Source of the DNA: Pseudomonas sp. LS1212 | Lineage (GTDB): Bacteria; Pseudomonadota; Gammaproteobacteria; Pseudomonadales; Pseudomonadaceae | DNA: 64,000 nucleotides | Direction of reading: 5' to 3' | NCBI RefSeq assembly: GCF_024741815.1 | Contig: NZ_CP102951.1 | Span: 3,672,001-3,736,000, forward strand | In this document: positions 28,924 through 38,462 of the stretch, piece by piece | How positions within the stretch are numbered: the first letter of the stretch is position 1 | Layout of the letters: each line of letters begins with the position of its first letter | Notes under the pieces: model-generated | Databases searched by the model: none | Seen by the model: the letters and a program-made list of their open reading frames with translations, nothing else | Told to the model about the DNA's origin: nothing | Program-made: the position numbers and the translations under genes

Positions 28924-30033
28924 ATGAGTACTGCTGCCCCAATCCTGCTTACCCCTGGCCCACTGACCACTTCGACCCGTACGCGGCAGGCGATGATGGT
29001 GGATTGGGGTTCATGGGACAATTCCTTCAACCAGTTGACCGCCAGCCTCTGCGAGCAACTGCTGGCCATCATCAACGGTGCCGACAGCCACCACTGCGTG
29101 CCTCTGCAAGGCAGCGGCACCTTCGCCGTGGAAGCCGCCATCGGCACCCTGGTGCCACGCGACGGCAAGGTACTGGTGCTGATCAACGGCGCCTACGGCC
29201 AGCGCCTGGCCAAGATCTGCAAGGTCCTGGGGCGTGACTTCAGCACTTTCGAAACCGCCGAAGACGAGCCAACCACCCCGGCCGACGTCGACCGCCTGTT
29301 GCGCGCCGACAGCAGCATCACCCACGTAGCGCTGATCCACTGCGAAACCAGCACCGGCATCCTCAACCCTCTGCCCGAAATCGCCCACGTCATTGCCCAG
29401 CACGGCAAGCGCCTGATCATCGATGCCATGAGCTCCTTCGGCGCACTGCCGATCGATGCCCGCGATGTACCTTTCGATGCCTTGATCGCCGCCTCCGGGA
29501 AATGCCTGGAGGGTGTGCCCGGCATGGGCTTCGTTTTCGCCAACAAGGCTTCGCTGGCCAAGGCCGAAGGCAACTCCCACTCGCTGGCCATGGACCTGCA
29601 CGACCAGTTCACCTACATGGCCAAGACCGGCCAATGGCGCTTCACTCCGCCGACCCACGTCGTCGCTGGCCTGCACGAAGCGCTGCTGCAATACAACGAA
29701 GAAGGCGGCCTGCCGGCCCGGCATCAACGCTATGCCAACAACTGCCAGGTCCTGCTCGATGAAATGGCCAGGCTCGGCCTGCGCAGCTTCCTGCCCGCCG
29801 CGATCCAGGCGCCGATCATCGTCACCTTCCACGCACCGAAGGATCCGCGCTACCAGTTCAAGGAGTTCTACGAGCGGGTCAAGGCCAAGGGTTTCATTCT
29901 CTACCCCGGCAAGCTGACCCAGGTCGAGACCTTCCGCGTCGGCTGCATCGGCTGTGTCAACGAGGGCGAGATGCACGCCGCCGTGAACGCCGTGGCCGAG
30001 GTGCTGCGCGAAATGGAAGTTCTGGAAATCTGA
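28924..30033 (+). CDS. phnW: 2-aminoethylphosphonate:pyruvate transaminase, PhnW
   Basis: A 369-residue fold-type-I PLP aminotransferase that converts 2-aminoethylphosphonate and pyruvate to phosphonoacetaldehyde and alanine. The N-terminus LLTPGPLTTSTRTRQAMMVDWGSWD is characteristic of PhnW. The PLP lysine lies in AASGKCLEGVPGMGFV near residue 194, and HCETSTGILNP near 140 contributes to the active site. Length is normal. phnX follows 59 bases downstream and takes the product, so the pair releases nitrogen, phosphate and acetaldehyde from the substrate. Confidence 0.96.
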   Translation: MSTAAPILLTPGPLTTSTRTRQAMMVDWGSWDNSFNQLTASLCEQLLAIINGADSHHCVPLQGSGTFAVEAAIGTLVPRDGKVLVLINGAYGQRLAKICKVLGRDFSTFETAEDEPTTPADVDRLLRADSSITHVALIHCETSTGILNPLPEIAHVIAQHGKRLIIDAMSSFGALPIDARDVPFDALIAASGKCLEGVPGMGFVFANKASLAKAEGNSHSLAMDLHDQFTYMAKTGQWRFTPPTHVVAGLHEALLQYNEEGGLPARHQRYANNCQVLLDEMARLGLRSFLPAAIQAPIIVTFHAPKDPRYQFKEFYERVKAKGFILYPGKLTQVETFRVGCIGCVNEGEMHAAVNAVAEVLREMEVLEI

Positions 30034-30092
30034 ACCCGAGTGATCGCTTTTTCTCCCCCTATTGCGCCATGAACCGATAAAGGAACACAGAG

Positions 30093-30920
30093 ATGAACTA
30101 CAACAACCCTACCAAACTCCAGGCTGCGATCCTTGACTGGGCTGGCACTGTCGTCGACTTCGGCTCCTTTGCGCCGACCCAGATTTTCGTTGAAGCCTTC
30201 GGCGAGTTCGACGTAGAGGTTTCCATCGACGAAGCCCGCGGCCCGATGGGCATGGGCAAGTGGGATCACATCCGCACCCTGTGCGACCAGCCGCAGATCA
30301 GCGAGCGCTATCGCAAGGTCTTTGGCCGTACGCCGAGCGACGACGATGTCACTGCCATCTACAACCGCTTCATGCCGCTGCAGATCGAAAAGATCGCCAC
30401 GCATTCGGCACTGATCCCCGGCGCTCTGGACACCATCACCCAGCTGCGCAAGGACGGCATCAAAATCGGCTCCTGCTCCGGCTACCCTGCCGTGGTCATG
30501 CAGAAAGTCGTCGAGCTGGCCGCCACCAACGGCTATGTCGCCGATCACGTAGTTGCCACCGACGAAGTCCCCAACGGCCGCCCATGGCCAGCCCAGGCCC
30601 TGGCCAACGTGATCGCTCTGGGCATCGATGATGTCGCTGCCTGCGTCAAGGTCGATGACACGGTACCTGGCATCCTCGAAGGCCGCCGCGCCGGCATGTG
30701 GACCGTCGCCCTGGTGTGCTCCGGCAACGCCCTGGGCCTGACCTACGAGGGCTACCGCGCCCTGGGCTCGGACACGCTCGATGCCGAACGCAAGCGTATC
30801 CACGCCCTGTTCGAAGGCTCGCGTCCACACTACCTGATCGACACCATCAACGACCTGCCGGAAGTGATCGCCGACATCAATCGTCGTCTGGCCGCCGGTG
30901 AAATGCCTCAGTCGGCCTGA
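30093..30920 (+). CDS. phnX: Phosphonoacetaldehyde hydrolase, PhnX
   Basis: A 275-residue HAD-superfamily enzyme that splits phosphonoacetaldehyde into acetaldehyde and phosphate. The nucleophile is the Asp in AILDWAGTVVDFGSFAP near residue 14. The Schiff-base lysine expected for this family lies in PMGMGKWDHIR near residue 55. Acidic magnesium ligands are in VKVDDTVPGILEG near 190. A good ribosome site (AAAGGAA) precedes the ATG. With PhnW it completes 2-aminoethylphosphonate degradation. Confidence 0.96.
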   Translation: MNYNNPTKLQAAILDWAGTVVDFGSFAPTQIFVEAFGEFDVEVSIDEARGPMGMGKWDHIRTLCDQPQISERYRKVFGRTPSDDDVTAIYNRFMPLQIEKIATHSALIPGALDTITQLRKDGIKIGSCSGYPAVVMQKVVELAATNGYVADHVVATDEVPNGRPWPAQALANVIALGIDDVAACVKVDDTVPGILEGRRAGMWTVALVCSGNALGLTYEGYRALGSDTLDAERKRIHALFEGSRPHYLIDTINDLPEVIADINRRLAAGEMPQSA

Positions 30921-30935
30921 GTCAGCCACCGCTGA

Positions 30936-30971
30936 ACACGCCGCAGTTCCCTTCGGGGCCTGCGGCGTGTG
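30936..30971 (+). terminator. Hairpin after phnX
   Basis: ACACGCCGCAG and CTGCGGCGTGT form an 11-base-pair stem right after the phnX stop. There is no T-run, so the terminator role is likely but not certain. Confidence 0.55.
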
Positions 30972-31003
30972 CATTTCAGAGGCCTGGAAAACTCAAGGAT
31001 CAA

Positions 31004-31561
31004 TCACAGCTTCTTGTGCTGTTCTACCCACAGGGCATAGGCATCGATAAATTTTTGCAGAAAATCCCTGGATCTATCCACCAGCCTGCCGGCTTCGTCG
31101 AACAGCGTACCCGCCCCACCCACATAGGCTTCGGGCTGCTGCATGCAGGGGACATTGAGAAACACCATCGACTGACGCACATTGTGATTGGCACCAAACC
31201 CGCCGACCGCACCCGGCGAAACAGTGATGACCGCACCCGGCTTGCCATTCCAGGCACTTTTCCCATAGGGGCGCGAGCCGACGTCGATGGCATTTTTCAG
31301 CCCGCCGGGCACTGAGCGGTTGTATTCCGGGGTCACGAACAGCACGGCATCGCTCGAGCTGATCTGCTCGCGAAAGGCGTTATAGGCCGCCGGCGGGTTG
31401 GCGTCGAGATCCTCGTTGTAGAGCGGCAGGTCACGGATCTCGACAAACTTCAGATCGAGGCTGACCGGGGCCAGCTCCACCAGGACGTTGGCGACTTTTC
31501 GGTTGATGGAGTCTTGTCTCAAACTGCCGACCAGCACGGCCACCGAATAGGCTTTGCTCAT
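31004..31561 (-). CDS. NADPH-dependent FMN reductase (chromate/quinone reductase type)
   Basis: A 185-residue flavodoxin-like reductase. The FMN phosphate loop is LVGSLRQDSINRKVAN (residues about 9-24). The second FMN motif is TPEYNRSVPGGLKNAIDVGS (residues about 77-96). These match the ChrR/YieF family of two-electron quinone and chromate reductases. It is a single gene with no clear operon partner and is cytoplasmic. The physiological substrate is probably quinones or flavins. Confidence 0.9.
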   Translation of the reverse strand: MSKAYSVAVLVGSLRQDSINRKVANVLVELAPVSLDLKFVEIRDLPLYNEDLDANPPAAYNAFREQISSSDAVLFVTPEYNRSVPGGLKNAIDVGSRPYGKSAWNGKPGAVITVSPGAVGGFGANHNVRQSMVFLNVPCMQQPEAYVGGAGTLFDEAGRLVDRSRDFLQKFIDAYALWVEQHKKL

Positions 31562-31750
31562 AAGAGTTTCCGACTTATCTGGCTAAAGGAGTCTAAGTTA
31601 TAGATGATGTACAAGGATTCTACCGTTGAGGTATTGCCTAGCCGCATCATGGTGCAGTGCATTATTTTTCCTTTTCGGCAAAACTCCCCTATAAAACAGT
31701 GGTCTACTGCAGACTCGAATACGTGGATTTCTCCAGAGGTTGTAAATTAA

Positions 31751-31963
31751 ATGGCTGCAGTTCTCGTCGGACAATTTCATGCAAGGGATGCCGAAGGTCG
31801 GATCTACCCTGTGCATGAGTTTCAGGAAACCACGCAAGAAGCGGGTGGCAGCACCACAACTACCTATCGCCTGGCCATTGGCGACCGCGTCAAACATGTA
31901 GAAGACGATCGGTTCGTGTTGGTTTCGAGCGGTGTGGAAATCATCCGCGAACCCAAGCAGTAA
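31751..31963 (+). CDS. Small conserved protein of unknown function
   Basis: A 70-residue protein (MAAVLVGQFHARDAEGRIYP to SGVEIIREPKQ) with a beta-rich pattern and no membrane segment. The codon pattern is consistent with real coding and the composition fits the host. Its 3' end overlaps the convergent D-amino-acid dehydrogenase gene by 23 bases. I do not recognise a family with a function. Similar short proteins are, I believe, annotated in other pseudomonads. Confidence 0.6.
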   Translation: MAAVLVGQFHARDAEGRIYPVHEFQETTQEAGGSTTTTYRLAIGDRVKHVEDDRFVLVSSGVEIIREPKQ

Positions 31964-33161
31964 TAAAGCCCGCCAGCCGCCCTGCACTACCGGCGGCCAG
32001 GGTGAAGCCCAACGCACCGTGCCCGATATTCAGCCACAGGTTCGCTAGCGGTCCTGGGCCGACCAACGGCACCCCGGTGGGCGTCGCCGGGCGCAGGCCG
32101 GCCCAGCACTCGGCCTGCTGGTAATTTCCGGCCCGAGGGAAAGTCGCCTCGGCCAATTGACGGATCGCTTGTAGCCGGCTCAGTTCCAGACTCAAGTCAT
32201 ACCCCACCAGATCGACCATCGCCGCGACCCGCAAACGCTGGTCCAACCGCGCATATACCACCTTGTTGTCGAAATCGGTCACGCTCAATTGCGGTGCACC
32301 GGCCTGATCCAGCAGTGGCAGGCTCAAGCTGTAGCCTTTGAGCGGATACAACGATGCACGCACCTTGAGCTTTGCCAACAGCGGCACGCTGGCCAGCCCG
32401 GTGGCGAGAACGAAATGATCGGCCTCGATTTTCTCTCCGTTTTCACTCGATACGGCACTCAATCGCTCGCCCATGCGATGCCAGTCCCGAACGCAGTAGC
32501 CCGTGCGCAGCTGAAAATGAGGCGAGCGTTGCATCTGCACCAGCAGGCGCTGACAAAACAAATGGCAGTCAGCCACCTCATCGCCGCTGCTGAGAATGCC
32601 CCCCGCCAGCGATCCTTTTAGCTCACCCAATGCCGGTTCAGCCTGAACACATTGCGCCGCGCTCAAGACCTGCTGATTTTGCGCATCGACCAATTGCCGG
32701 CGTGCCATGTCGAACCCCTGGCGCTGCCGATGGATGACCAGCTTGCCATTGGCCCGCCAGGCGAATTCGCCCAGCTCACCGGTCTCACGCCATTGCTTCA
32801 AGACTTGCTGGCTGAGCAGGGCCAGCTCCAACAAGGCCGCGGTGTTGCGGCGGTTGACCGAACGCCGGCATGCCAGCATGAACGCCAGCAGCCAGCGCCA
32901 CTGCGCCGGGTCCATGGCCAGCCGCAGCCGCAGAGGCGCCTGCTCACCCCGCAACATCCAGCCCAGGGCCTTCAATGGAATGCCGGCGTCGGCCAGCGGC
33001 GATACGTAGCGGTAGCTGAGCTGGCCGCCATTGGCAAAACTGCTGCCCTGCCCCACCTCATCGCCGGCTTCCAGCAACGTGACGACATGCCCGGCCTGCA
33101 GCAATGCATAAGCGCTGGTCAATCCGATCACCCCGGCACCCATGACCACGATGTGTTTCAT
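31941..33161 (-). CDS. FAD-dependent D-amino-acid dehydrogenase (DadA-like)
   Basis: A 406-residue DAO-family flavoprotein. The FAD-binding fingerprint is VVMGAGVIGLTSAYALLQAGHVVTLLE (residues about 5-31), followed by GQGSSFANGGQLSY, typical of DadA. The C-terminal WAGLRPATPTGVPLVG and IGHGALGFTLAAGS close the FAD site. It should oxidise D-amino acids to keto acids with the membrane quinone pool as acceptor. It is not in the usual dadRAX setting. A LysR gene is divergent and probably regulates it, so this is a paralog of unknown substrate range. Confidence 0.85.
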   Translation of the reverse strand: MKHIVVMGAGVIGLTSAYALLQAGHVVTLLEAGDEVGQGSSFANGGQLSYRYVSPLADAGIPLKALGWMLRGEQAPLRLRLAMDPAQWRWLLAFMLACRRSVNRRNTAALLELALLSQQVLKQWRETGELGEFAWRANGKLVIHRQRQGFDMARRQLVDAQNQQVLSAAQCVQAEPALGELKGSLAGGILSSGDEVADCHLFCQRLLVQMQRSPHFQLRTGYCVRDWHRMGERLSAVSSENGEKIEADHFVLATGLASVPLLAKLKVRASLYPLKGYSLSLPLLDQAGAPQLSVTDFDNKVVYARLDQRLRVAAMVDLVGYDLSLELSRLQAIRQLAEATFPRAGNYQQAECWAGLRPATPTGVPLVGPGPLANLWLNIGHGALGFTLAAGSAGRLAGFITAWVRG

Positions 33162-33333
33162 AACGGCCTCCTGCTGGCAGGTTGGCGTCGATCATAGGCA
33201 GGCACCTGGCCGCGCAGCCAGTTCACAAACAGCGAGCAGACATAACCTCAGGTTATGCGCCGGTCTTTGGGTTAGGATGAAGCCAGTCATACACGAGCTG
33301 CTGCATTCAATCTGCTGGACAGGGATTTCACGC

Positions 33334-34227
33334 ATGCGACTACGCCACATCGAAGTGATCCAGGCGATCCTGCAAACCGGTAACCTCAGCGCTGCCGCGC
33401 AATTGCTGCATATTTCCCAGCCCGCCGTGAGCAAGACCCTGCAACACGCCGAGCAACAACTTGGCTTCCTGTTGTTCGCCAGGGTGCGGGGCAAGCTCCA
33501 GCCAACCCGTGAAGCCCTTGAGTTGCAGGGAGAGATCAATCACCTGTACGAAGACCTCGATCGTGTCCGGCGCCTGGCCAGCAGCCTGCGCCAGCATCAG
33601 GACCAGCCGCTGCGCGTGGTCTGTACGCCGGCCCTCGCACAGGAGCTCCTGCCGCAAAGCGTCGCCGCCTTGCGTCGGCGTTTTCGCGAGACGCCGTGCA
33701 ACCTGTCCAGCCAGCACACGCGGGAAATCGTTCGCAGCCTGCTGCTGCGCGAAAGCGAGCTGGGCTTGAGCCTGCATAGCCCGGATCATCCCGCCATCCA
33801 ATGCGTCGAACTGGCCGCGGGCAAATTGCAATTGCTGGCACCACACGGCTGGTTGCAGCTGCGCCATAAATACATCGGCCTGCAGGAACTGGCCGGCCAG
33901 ACCATGGTGGGTCTCGACGGCCAGGACCCATTGAGCCTGTTGCTGGACGCAAAGTTGCAGGCCCTGCAGCCACCTCCGCTGATCCAGACCCGGGTACAGA
34001 CTTACCAGATGATGCGCAGCATGGTCGAAGCCGGCGAAGGCCTGGCGGTCGTCGACCCCTTCACCGCCATCGGCGCCAAGGCCGCCGGGCTGGACGTCTG
34101 CCCGATCTCACCGGCAATCCCGGTGACCCTTTACGCCCTGACCCTCAGCGAGTGCGCGCCCTCGCCGGCACTGAAGGCATTGCTGGAGATCATCACGGAG
34201 AAGGCCCAGGCAATGCTGGGTCGCTAG
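33334..34227 (+). CDS. LysR-family regulator divergent from the D-amino-acid dehydrogenase
   Basis: A 297-residue LysR protein from the ATG at 33334 (MRLRHIEVIQAILQTGNLSA). The open frame extends 192 bases upstream into the divergent promoter region without family similarity. The helix-turn-helix is AAAQLLHISQPAVSKTLQHAEQ (residues about 20-41), and the effector domain begins near residue 90. Its location opposite the dehydrogenase suggests control of that gene. The last four bases overlap the end of the convergent GNAT gene. Confidence 0.87.
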   Translation: MRLRHIEVIQAILQTGNLSAAAQLLHISQPAVSKTLQHAEQQLGFLLFARVRGKLQPTREALELQGEINHLYEDLDRVRRLASSLRQHQDQPLRVVCTPALAQELLPQSVAALRRRFRETPCNLSSQHTREIVRSLLLRESELGLSLHSPDHPAIQCVELAAGKLQLLAPHGWLQLRHKYIGLQELAGQTMVGLDGQDPLSLLLDAKLQALQPPPLIQTRVQTYQMMRSMVEAGEGLAVVDPFTAIGAKAAGLDVCPISPAIPVTLYALTLSECAPSPALKALLEIITEKAQAMLGR

Positions 34228-34790
34228 AACATGAGATACCAGAACAACGCCACTTCCTCGGTTTCAGAGTCGATGCCCCGGTAGCGCATCCGATCGATCC
34301 CTCCTAGTACGAAGCCGTAATCCTGGTACAGGCGGCACGCGCCCAGATTGTTGTTCTGGGTCTCGAGCATGACGCCTGGCAGCTGCTTCTTGCGGCTCCA
34401 GAAGCAGGCTACATCCAGTAATGCGCGGGCAACGCCACAGCGCCGTGCCGCTGCGTCGACAGCCAACTCGTCGATATGGGCCAGCCCATTCCAGTTGGTG
34501 CTGACCACCACATGCCCTACCGCCTTGCCCTGGAGATAGGCCATGAACACGGCACTGTCGGCCGAGTCGCGGTAGCTGCGAAACTCTTCCGGATCGATGC
34601 CATAGCATTTGCGGTAGGGCTCGACCTGCTCCACCGCCCAATTCTCGACCCGCTTGTCCAGCGCCGCAATTGCATAACCGCCGACACTGAAGCCGAACTC
34701 ACTGTCGAGGATGTAGTCGGTGAAGCTGTCATCGGCGACCCGGATGCTGACGTCGGGATTGGGTGGATGCATAAATACTCTCTTGTACAT
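34224..34790 (-). CDS. GNAT-family N-acetyltransferase
   Basis: A 188-residue acetyltransferase. The acetyl-CoA-binding motif A is IDELAVDAAARRCGVARALLD (residues about 112-132), and the C-terminal part LETQNNNLGACRLYQDYGFVLGG has the typical motif B. A second Met at residue 7 is an alternative start. The overall pattern resembles streptothricin-acetyltransferase-like (SatA) members, but the real substrate is unknown. It lies downstream of the broken lysine decarboxylase gene, on the same strand, 41 bases away, so the two were probably one operon. A polyamine or lysine-derived amine would be a reasonable substrate. Confidence 0.82.
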   Translation of the reverse strand: MYKRVFMHPPNPDVSIRVADDSFTDYILDSEFGFSVGGYAIAALDKRVENWAVEQVEPYRKCYGIDPEEFRSYRDSADSAVFMAYLQGKAVGHVVVSTNWNGLAHIDELAVDAAARRCGVARALLDVACFWSRKKQLPGVMLETQNNNLGACRLYQDYGFVLGGIDRMRYRGIDSETEEVALFWYLMF

Positions 34791-34831
34791 TGCAGGCCGG
34801 GCTGACCTGGTTTCGTTCGCTCAAGTGTCGA

Positions 34832-37086
34832 TCAGCTCTTGATACAGTCGACGGTGTAGCACCGCCCCTGCCCCTCGTCTTCATGTTGCAGCCCATGCAC
34901 ATCGGCGATGAATCCGGGAAACCCGGTGTCGAAAGTCCGCGCGAAGGCCAGGTAATCGATGATCGAACGCGTCGCTTCGGTGAACCGCTCGCCCGGCATG
35001 ATCAACGGGATACCGGGCGGGTAAGGTACCAGCATCACCGCCGCGATGCGCCCGAGCAGTTGGTCGATCGGCACCGCCTCGACTTCACCACGCACCAGTT
35101 TGTCGTAGGCATCGGCTGGCTTCATGACCACTTCCGGCAACACCGTGTACATGCGCTTGAGGTGCCTGGCCGTGGCGTTGCTGCGGTAGCAGGCGTGCAA
35201 CTGGTCGCACAGGTCGCGCAAGCCCAGGCCCTGATAGCGCACGGGGTCCAGGCGGGCGACGCAAGGCAGGCTTTCGAGCAGGTCGACATTGCCATCGTAG
35301 CTGCGCTTGAACTCCAGCAGTTCGGTCAACAAGGTGCTCCATTTACCCTTGGTAATCCCCATCGAGAACAACACCAGGAAAGAGTACAAACCGGTCTTCT
35401 CCACGACCAGACCGCGTTCCCAGAGAAACTTGCTGACTACCGCCGCCGGAATGCCGTGCTCGCTCAGGGTGCCGCCGGCGTTCACCCCGGGCATCACCAG
35501 CGTCACCTTGATCGGATCGAGCAACACGTAGTCTTCGGCGACATCACCGAAGCCATGCCACTGCGCCTGTGGCTGCAACAGCCAGTCCTCGGTCGCGACC
35601 CGGTGAACGCCCTCTACCAGCGGCGGCTGCCAGATGCTGAACCACCAGTCGTTCGCCGCCAGGTGTTCGCGCAGGTTGGCCAGCGCCCGGCGAAAGCTCA
35701 AGGCCTCGTCAAACATTTCCTGCAACAGAGAACGCCCGGCCGGACCTTCCATCATGGCCGAGGCGACATCCAGCGAAGCGATGATGCTGTATTGCGGTGA
35801 GGTCGAGATGTGCATCATGAACGCTTCGTTGAAACGGTCCCGATCCAGCTGACGGGCGCCACCGTCCTGGACGTGGATCATCGATGCCTGGCTGAACGCC
35901 GCCAACAGTTTGTGCGTGGAGTGTGTGGTGAACACCAGCGGGCCGTCAGGGCCGCGAGAGGTGCCCATGCCATAGCGGCCGGCAAAGAACTCATGGAAGG
36001 CGGCATAGGCATACCAGGCCTCGTCGAAGTGCAGGACCTCGACGCTGTTGCCGAGCGTCTGCTTGATCAACTCAGCGTTGTAGCACAGGCCGTCGTAAGT
36101 GGAGTTGGTCACCACTGCCAGCTTGACCTTGGGCTTGCGGCCCTTGGTCAGCGGGTTGGCCTGGATCTTGGCCTGGATCGATTCGCGACTGAATTCGCTC
36201 AGCGGGATCGGCCCGATGATCCCCAGCTCGTTGCGCTCCGGGCACATGAACAGCGGGATGGCCCCGGTCATGATGATTGAATGCAACACTGACTTGTGAC
36301 AGTTGCGGTCGACCAGCACCAGGTCGTCGCGACCGACCATGGCGTGCCAGACGATCTTGTTGGCGGTCGAGGTGCCGTTGATGACGAAAAAGGTGTGATC
36401 GGCGCCGAAGTTGCGCGCCGCCCGGGCCTCGGCTTCTGCCAGGGGGCCCGTGTGATCGAGCAGCGAAGTTCAGGCACCGACACCGAGAGGTCCGAACGCA
36501 GGGTATTTTCCCCGAAAAACTGATGAAAAGCCTGGCCCACCGGGCTCTTGCGATAGGCCACGCCGCCGCCATGGCCCGGGGTGTGCCAGGAATAATTGGA
36601 CTGCGCCGTGTGCTGGACCAGCGCCTTGAAGAACGGCGGCAGCAGCCCATCCAGATAATTACGCGCCGCCCGGGCAACCTGCCTGGCCAGGAATGGCACC
36701 GTGTCTTCGAACAAATAGAGAATGCCGCGCAGCTGGTTGAGTTCGCTCATGGCGTCGGCCGGCGCGTTTTCCAGGGTTACCTGCTCGCCCAGGGCGAAAA
36801 TCGGCAGATGCGGCGCCCGAACGCGCGCCAGGCGGATCAGCTCGACCATGTTCTGCAGCAGGTGGGTATTTTCCCCGGCGCCTTCGGCGGCAATCAGCAA
36901 GCAGGCCAGGCCATGGTGGGTCGAGGCCACCAACCGCCCTTCGGCATAGTCCACCGCCGGCAGGATACTGAAGCCTTCCTGCTCCAGCTCGCGGGCAATG
37001 CCACGTACCCGCTCGCCGGCAACGCTGTCGGCCTTGATATCGCGATGAACGATGAGGACAGGGAATTTCAGATCTTTGTACATCAC
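34832..37086 (-). pseudogene. ldcA: Lysine (Orn/Lys/Arg) decarboxylase with an internal frameshift
   Basis: Two adjacent minus-strand frames together make a complete PLP-dependent lysine/arginine/ornithine decarboxylase of about 751 residues. The N-terminal part begins MMYKDLKFPVLIVHRDI at 37086 and includes WHTPGHGGGVAYRKSPVGQA. It breaks after VSVPEL near 36468. The remainder resumes as SLLDHTGP in another frame and includes the PLP-lysine motif FTTHSTHKLLAAFSQASM. Bases at the break fit loss of four nucleotides that would encode the missing Gly of ELGSLLDH. Size and position beside dnaQ match P. aeruginosa ldcA. Lysine decarboxylation to cadaverine is therefore probably lost, unless this is a sequencing error. 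Confidence 0.82.
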
Positions 37087-37186
37087 AACAGCGCCCTGAA
37101 ACGGCTGACTCGGTCGGCCAATGGTTTCAGGGTAGAAGCTCGTCGCTGTTAGCGTGCGGCTTCTTTACGTGCCTGTGTAACAAATC

Positions 37187-37266
37187 GTGGGAGCGGCCCT
37201 GGCCGCGAATGGGCGCACCGCACCCACCGGATGCTTCGCATCCATCGCGGCCAGGGCCGCTCCCAC
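37187..37266. repeat. Inverted palindromic repeat (variant REP type)
   Basis: GTGGGAGCGGCCCTGGCCGCG (left) and CGCGGCCAGGGCCGCTCCCAC (right) flank a GC-rich centre of about 30 bases. It differs from the CTGGCTTGCCAG class elsewhere in the window and lies 5 bases from the dnaQ stop, so it could also end dnaQ transcription. Confidence 0.75.
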
Positions 37267-37270
37267 AGGT

Positions 37271-38023
37271 TCAGGCCTGCGCCTGGGCTTCCTGCAACTG
37301 CACCCACAACGGTGGCCCGCCGGCGGACTTGGCGATGGCTTCCATGCGCGCGGCATGCTCGGCCAGTTCGCTTTCGCTGGCGCGCAGGATCGGCGTCAGT
37401 TGGCGATCGGCCGGCAGGCGACGGATTTCGCTGCCCTGGTTGCCCGCCCCTTCACCCGCGCCGTCGCTGCTGTTGCCAGCCAGCGACAGGCTGGTTTGCC
37501 CGCCCGTCATGGTCAGGTAGACGTCGGCGAGAATCTCGGAGTCGAGCAATGCGCCGTGCAGCTCACGCCCGGAGTTGTCAACGCCGTAGCGCTTGCACAA
37601 GGCATCGAGGCTGTTGCGCTGCCCTGGGTGCCGCTCGCGGGCCATCAGCAATGTGTCGAGAATCGTGCAGTGCTGGGTGATGTCGGCCCGGTCGCGCTGC
37701 CCCATCAGGGCGAATTCGTTGTTGATGAAGCCAACGTCGAACGCCGCGTTGTGGATGATCAGCTGCGCGCCCTTGATGAACTCGAAAAATTCATCGGCGA
37801 CTTCAACGAAGCGTGGCTTGCCGACCAGAAACTCGTTGGTAATGCCGTGAACGCCGATGGCGCCCTCGTCGCTCTCGCGGTCCGGCTGCAGGTACACATG
37901 GAAGTGCCGACCGGTGAGACGCCGGCCCATGAGTTCGACACAGCCGATCTCGATGATCCGGTGACCATCGGTGACCGGCATACCCGTGGTTTCGGTATCG
38001 AGTACTACAGACCTCTGTGCCAT
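37271..38023 (-). CDS. dnaQ: DNA polymerase III epsilon subunit (3'-5' proofreading exonuclease)
   Basis: A 250-residue protein from the ATG at 38023 (MAQRSVVLDTETTGMPVTDG). Twelve extra upstream codons are unsupported. The DEDDh exonuclease motifs are complete: Exo I VLDTETTG, Exo II HNAAFDVGFINNEF, Exo III YGVDNSGRELHGALLDSEILADVY with its His. The C-terminal tail holds the expected clamp- and alpha-binding region. In other Pseudomonas the rnhA gene lies immediately upstream. Here more than 6 kb of foreign-looking DNA intervenes, so dnaQ must be read from a promoter in or near 38024-38200. Confidence 0.96.
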   Translation of the reverse strand: MAQRSVVLDTETTGMPVTDGHRIIEIGCVELMGRRLTGRHFHVYLQPDRESDEGAIGVHGITNEFLVGKPRFVEVADEFFEFIKGAQLIIHNAAFDVGFINNEFALMGQRDRADITQHCTILDTLLMARERHPGQRNSLDALCKRYGVDNSGRELHGALLDSEILADVYLTMTGGQTSLSLAGNSSDGAGEGAGNQGSEIRRLPADRQLTPILRASESELAEHAARMEAIAKSAGGPPLWVQLQEAQAQA

Positions 38024-38462
38024 TGACTGTGAATCCTCAACGATAAAGCTAAAGGACACAATCTTAGCACGACCTGAATTCTCGGGCTATTTAGCTGCAC
38101 ATCCAACCATGACAAGTGGCACCGCATCGACGGAAAGCAAAAATACTGAAACAGCCTGATAGAAAGTAAAAAGTTGACATCCTGCACCCAATCCGACCGT
38201 CAGAGCCCAATAAAACATCACTCGTTACGCTCTTTCAAAAGCACCTCTAAATCCACCACATACAAACTCTCGGAAAAATAATCAGCCACCGGGTATTCAC
38301 CAGACGCATGCCCCATATGATACGAAACGTAAAACACCAGAATCAGAATAATCATGACCCCTACAGCACAACTATAAAAAACCACCATCAACCCAATCAA
38401 AAAAACCAGATCAACACCAAACTAACTCGCCTCACACCCCCTCCCAGAACCCTGAACCAACA
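38024..38462. other. Left margin of the accessory insertion, mostly non-coding and AT-rich
   Basis: Composition changes from GC-rich to strongly AT-rich within the first 150 bases upstream of dnaQ. Apart from one doubtful small reading frame (38218-38388) I see no gene, transposase, integrase or tRNA. The dnaQ promoter should be here. No direct repeat matching the right margin (around 44150-44210) is obvious by eye. Confidence 0.5.
38218..38388 (-). CDS. Possible small one-helix membrane protein
   Basis: A 56-residue frame from the ATG at 38388: one strongly hydrophobic segment (MVVFYSCAVGVMIILILVFY) then a polar tail ending VVDLEVLLKERNE. It lies 74 bases past the MFS exporter stop on the same strand, so it could be the last gene of that operon. 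The ribosome site is weak and I recognise no family. AT-rich DNA produces such frames by chance. Confidence 0.3.
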   Translation of the reverse strand: MVVFYSCAVGVMIILILVFYVSYHMGHASGEYPVADYFSESLYVVDLEVLLKERNE

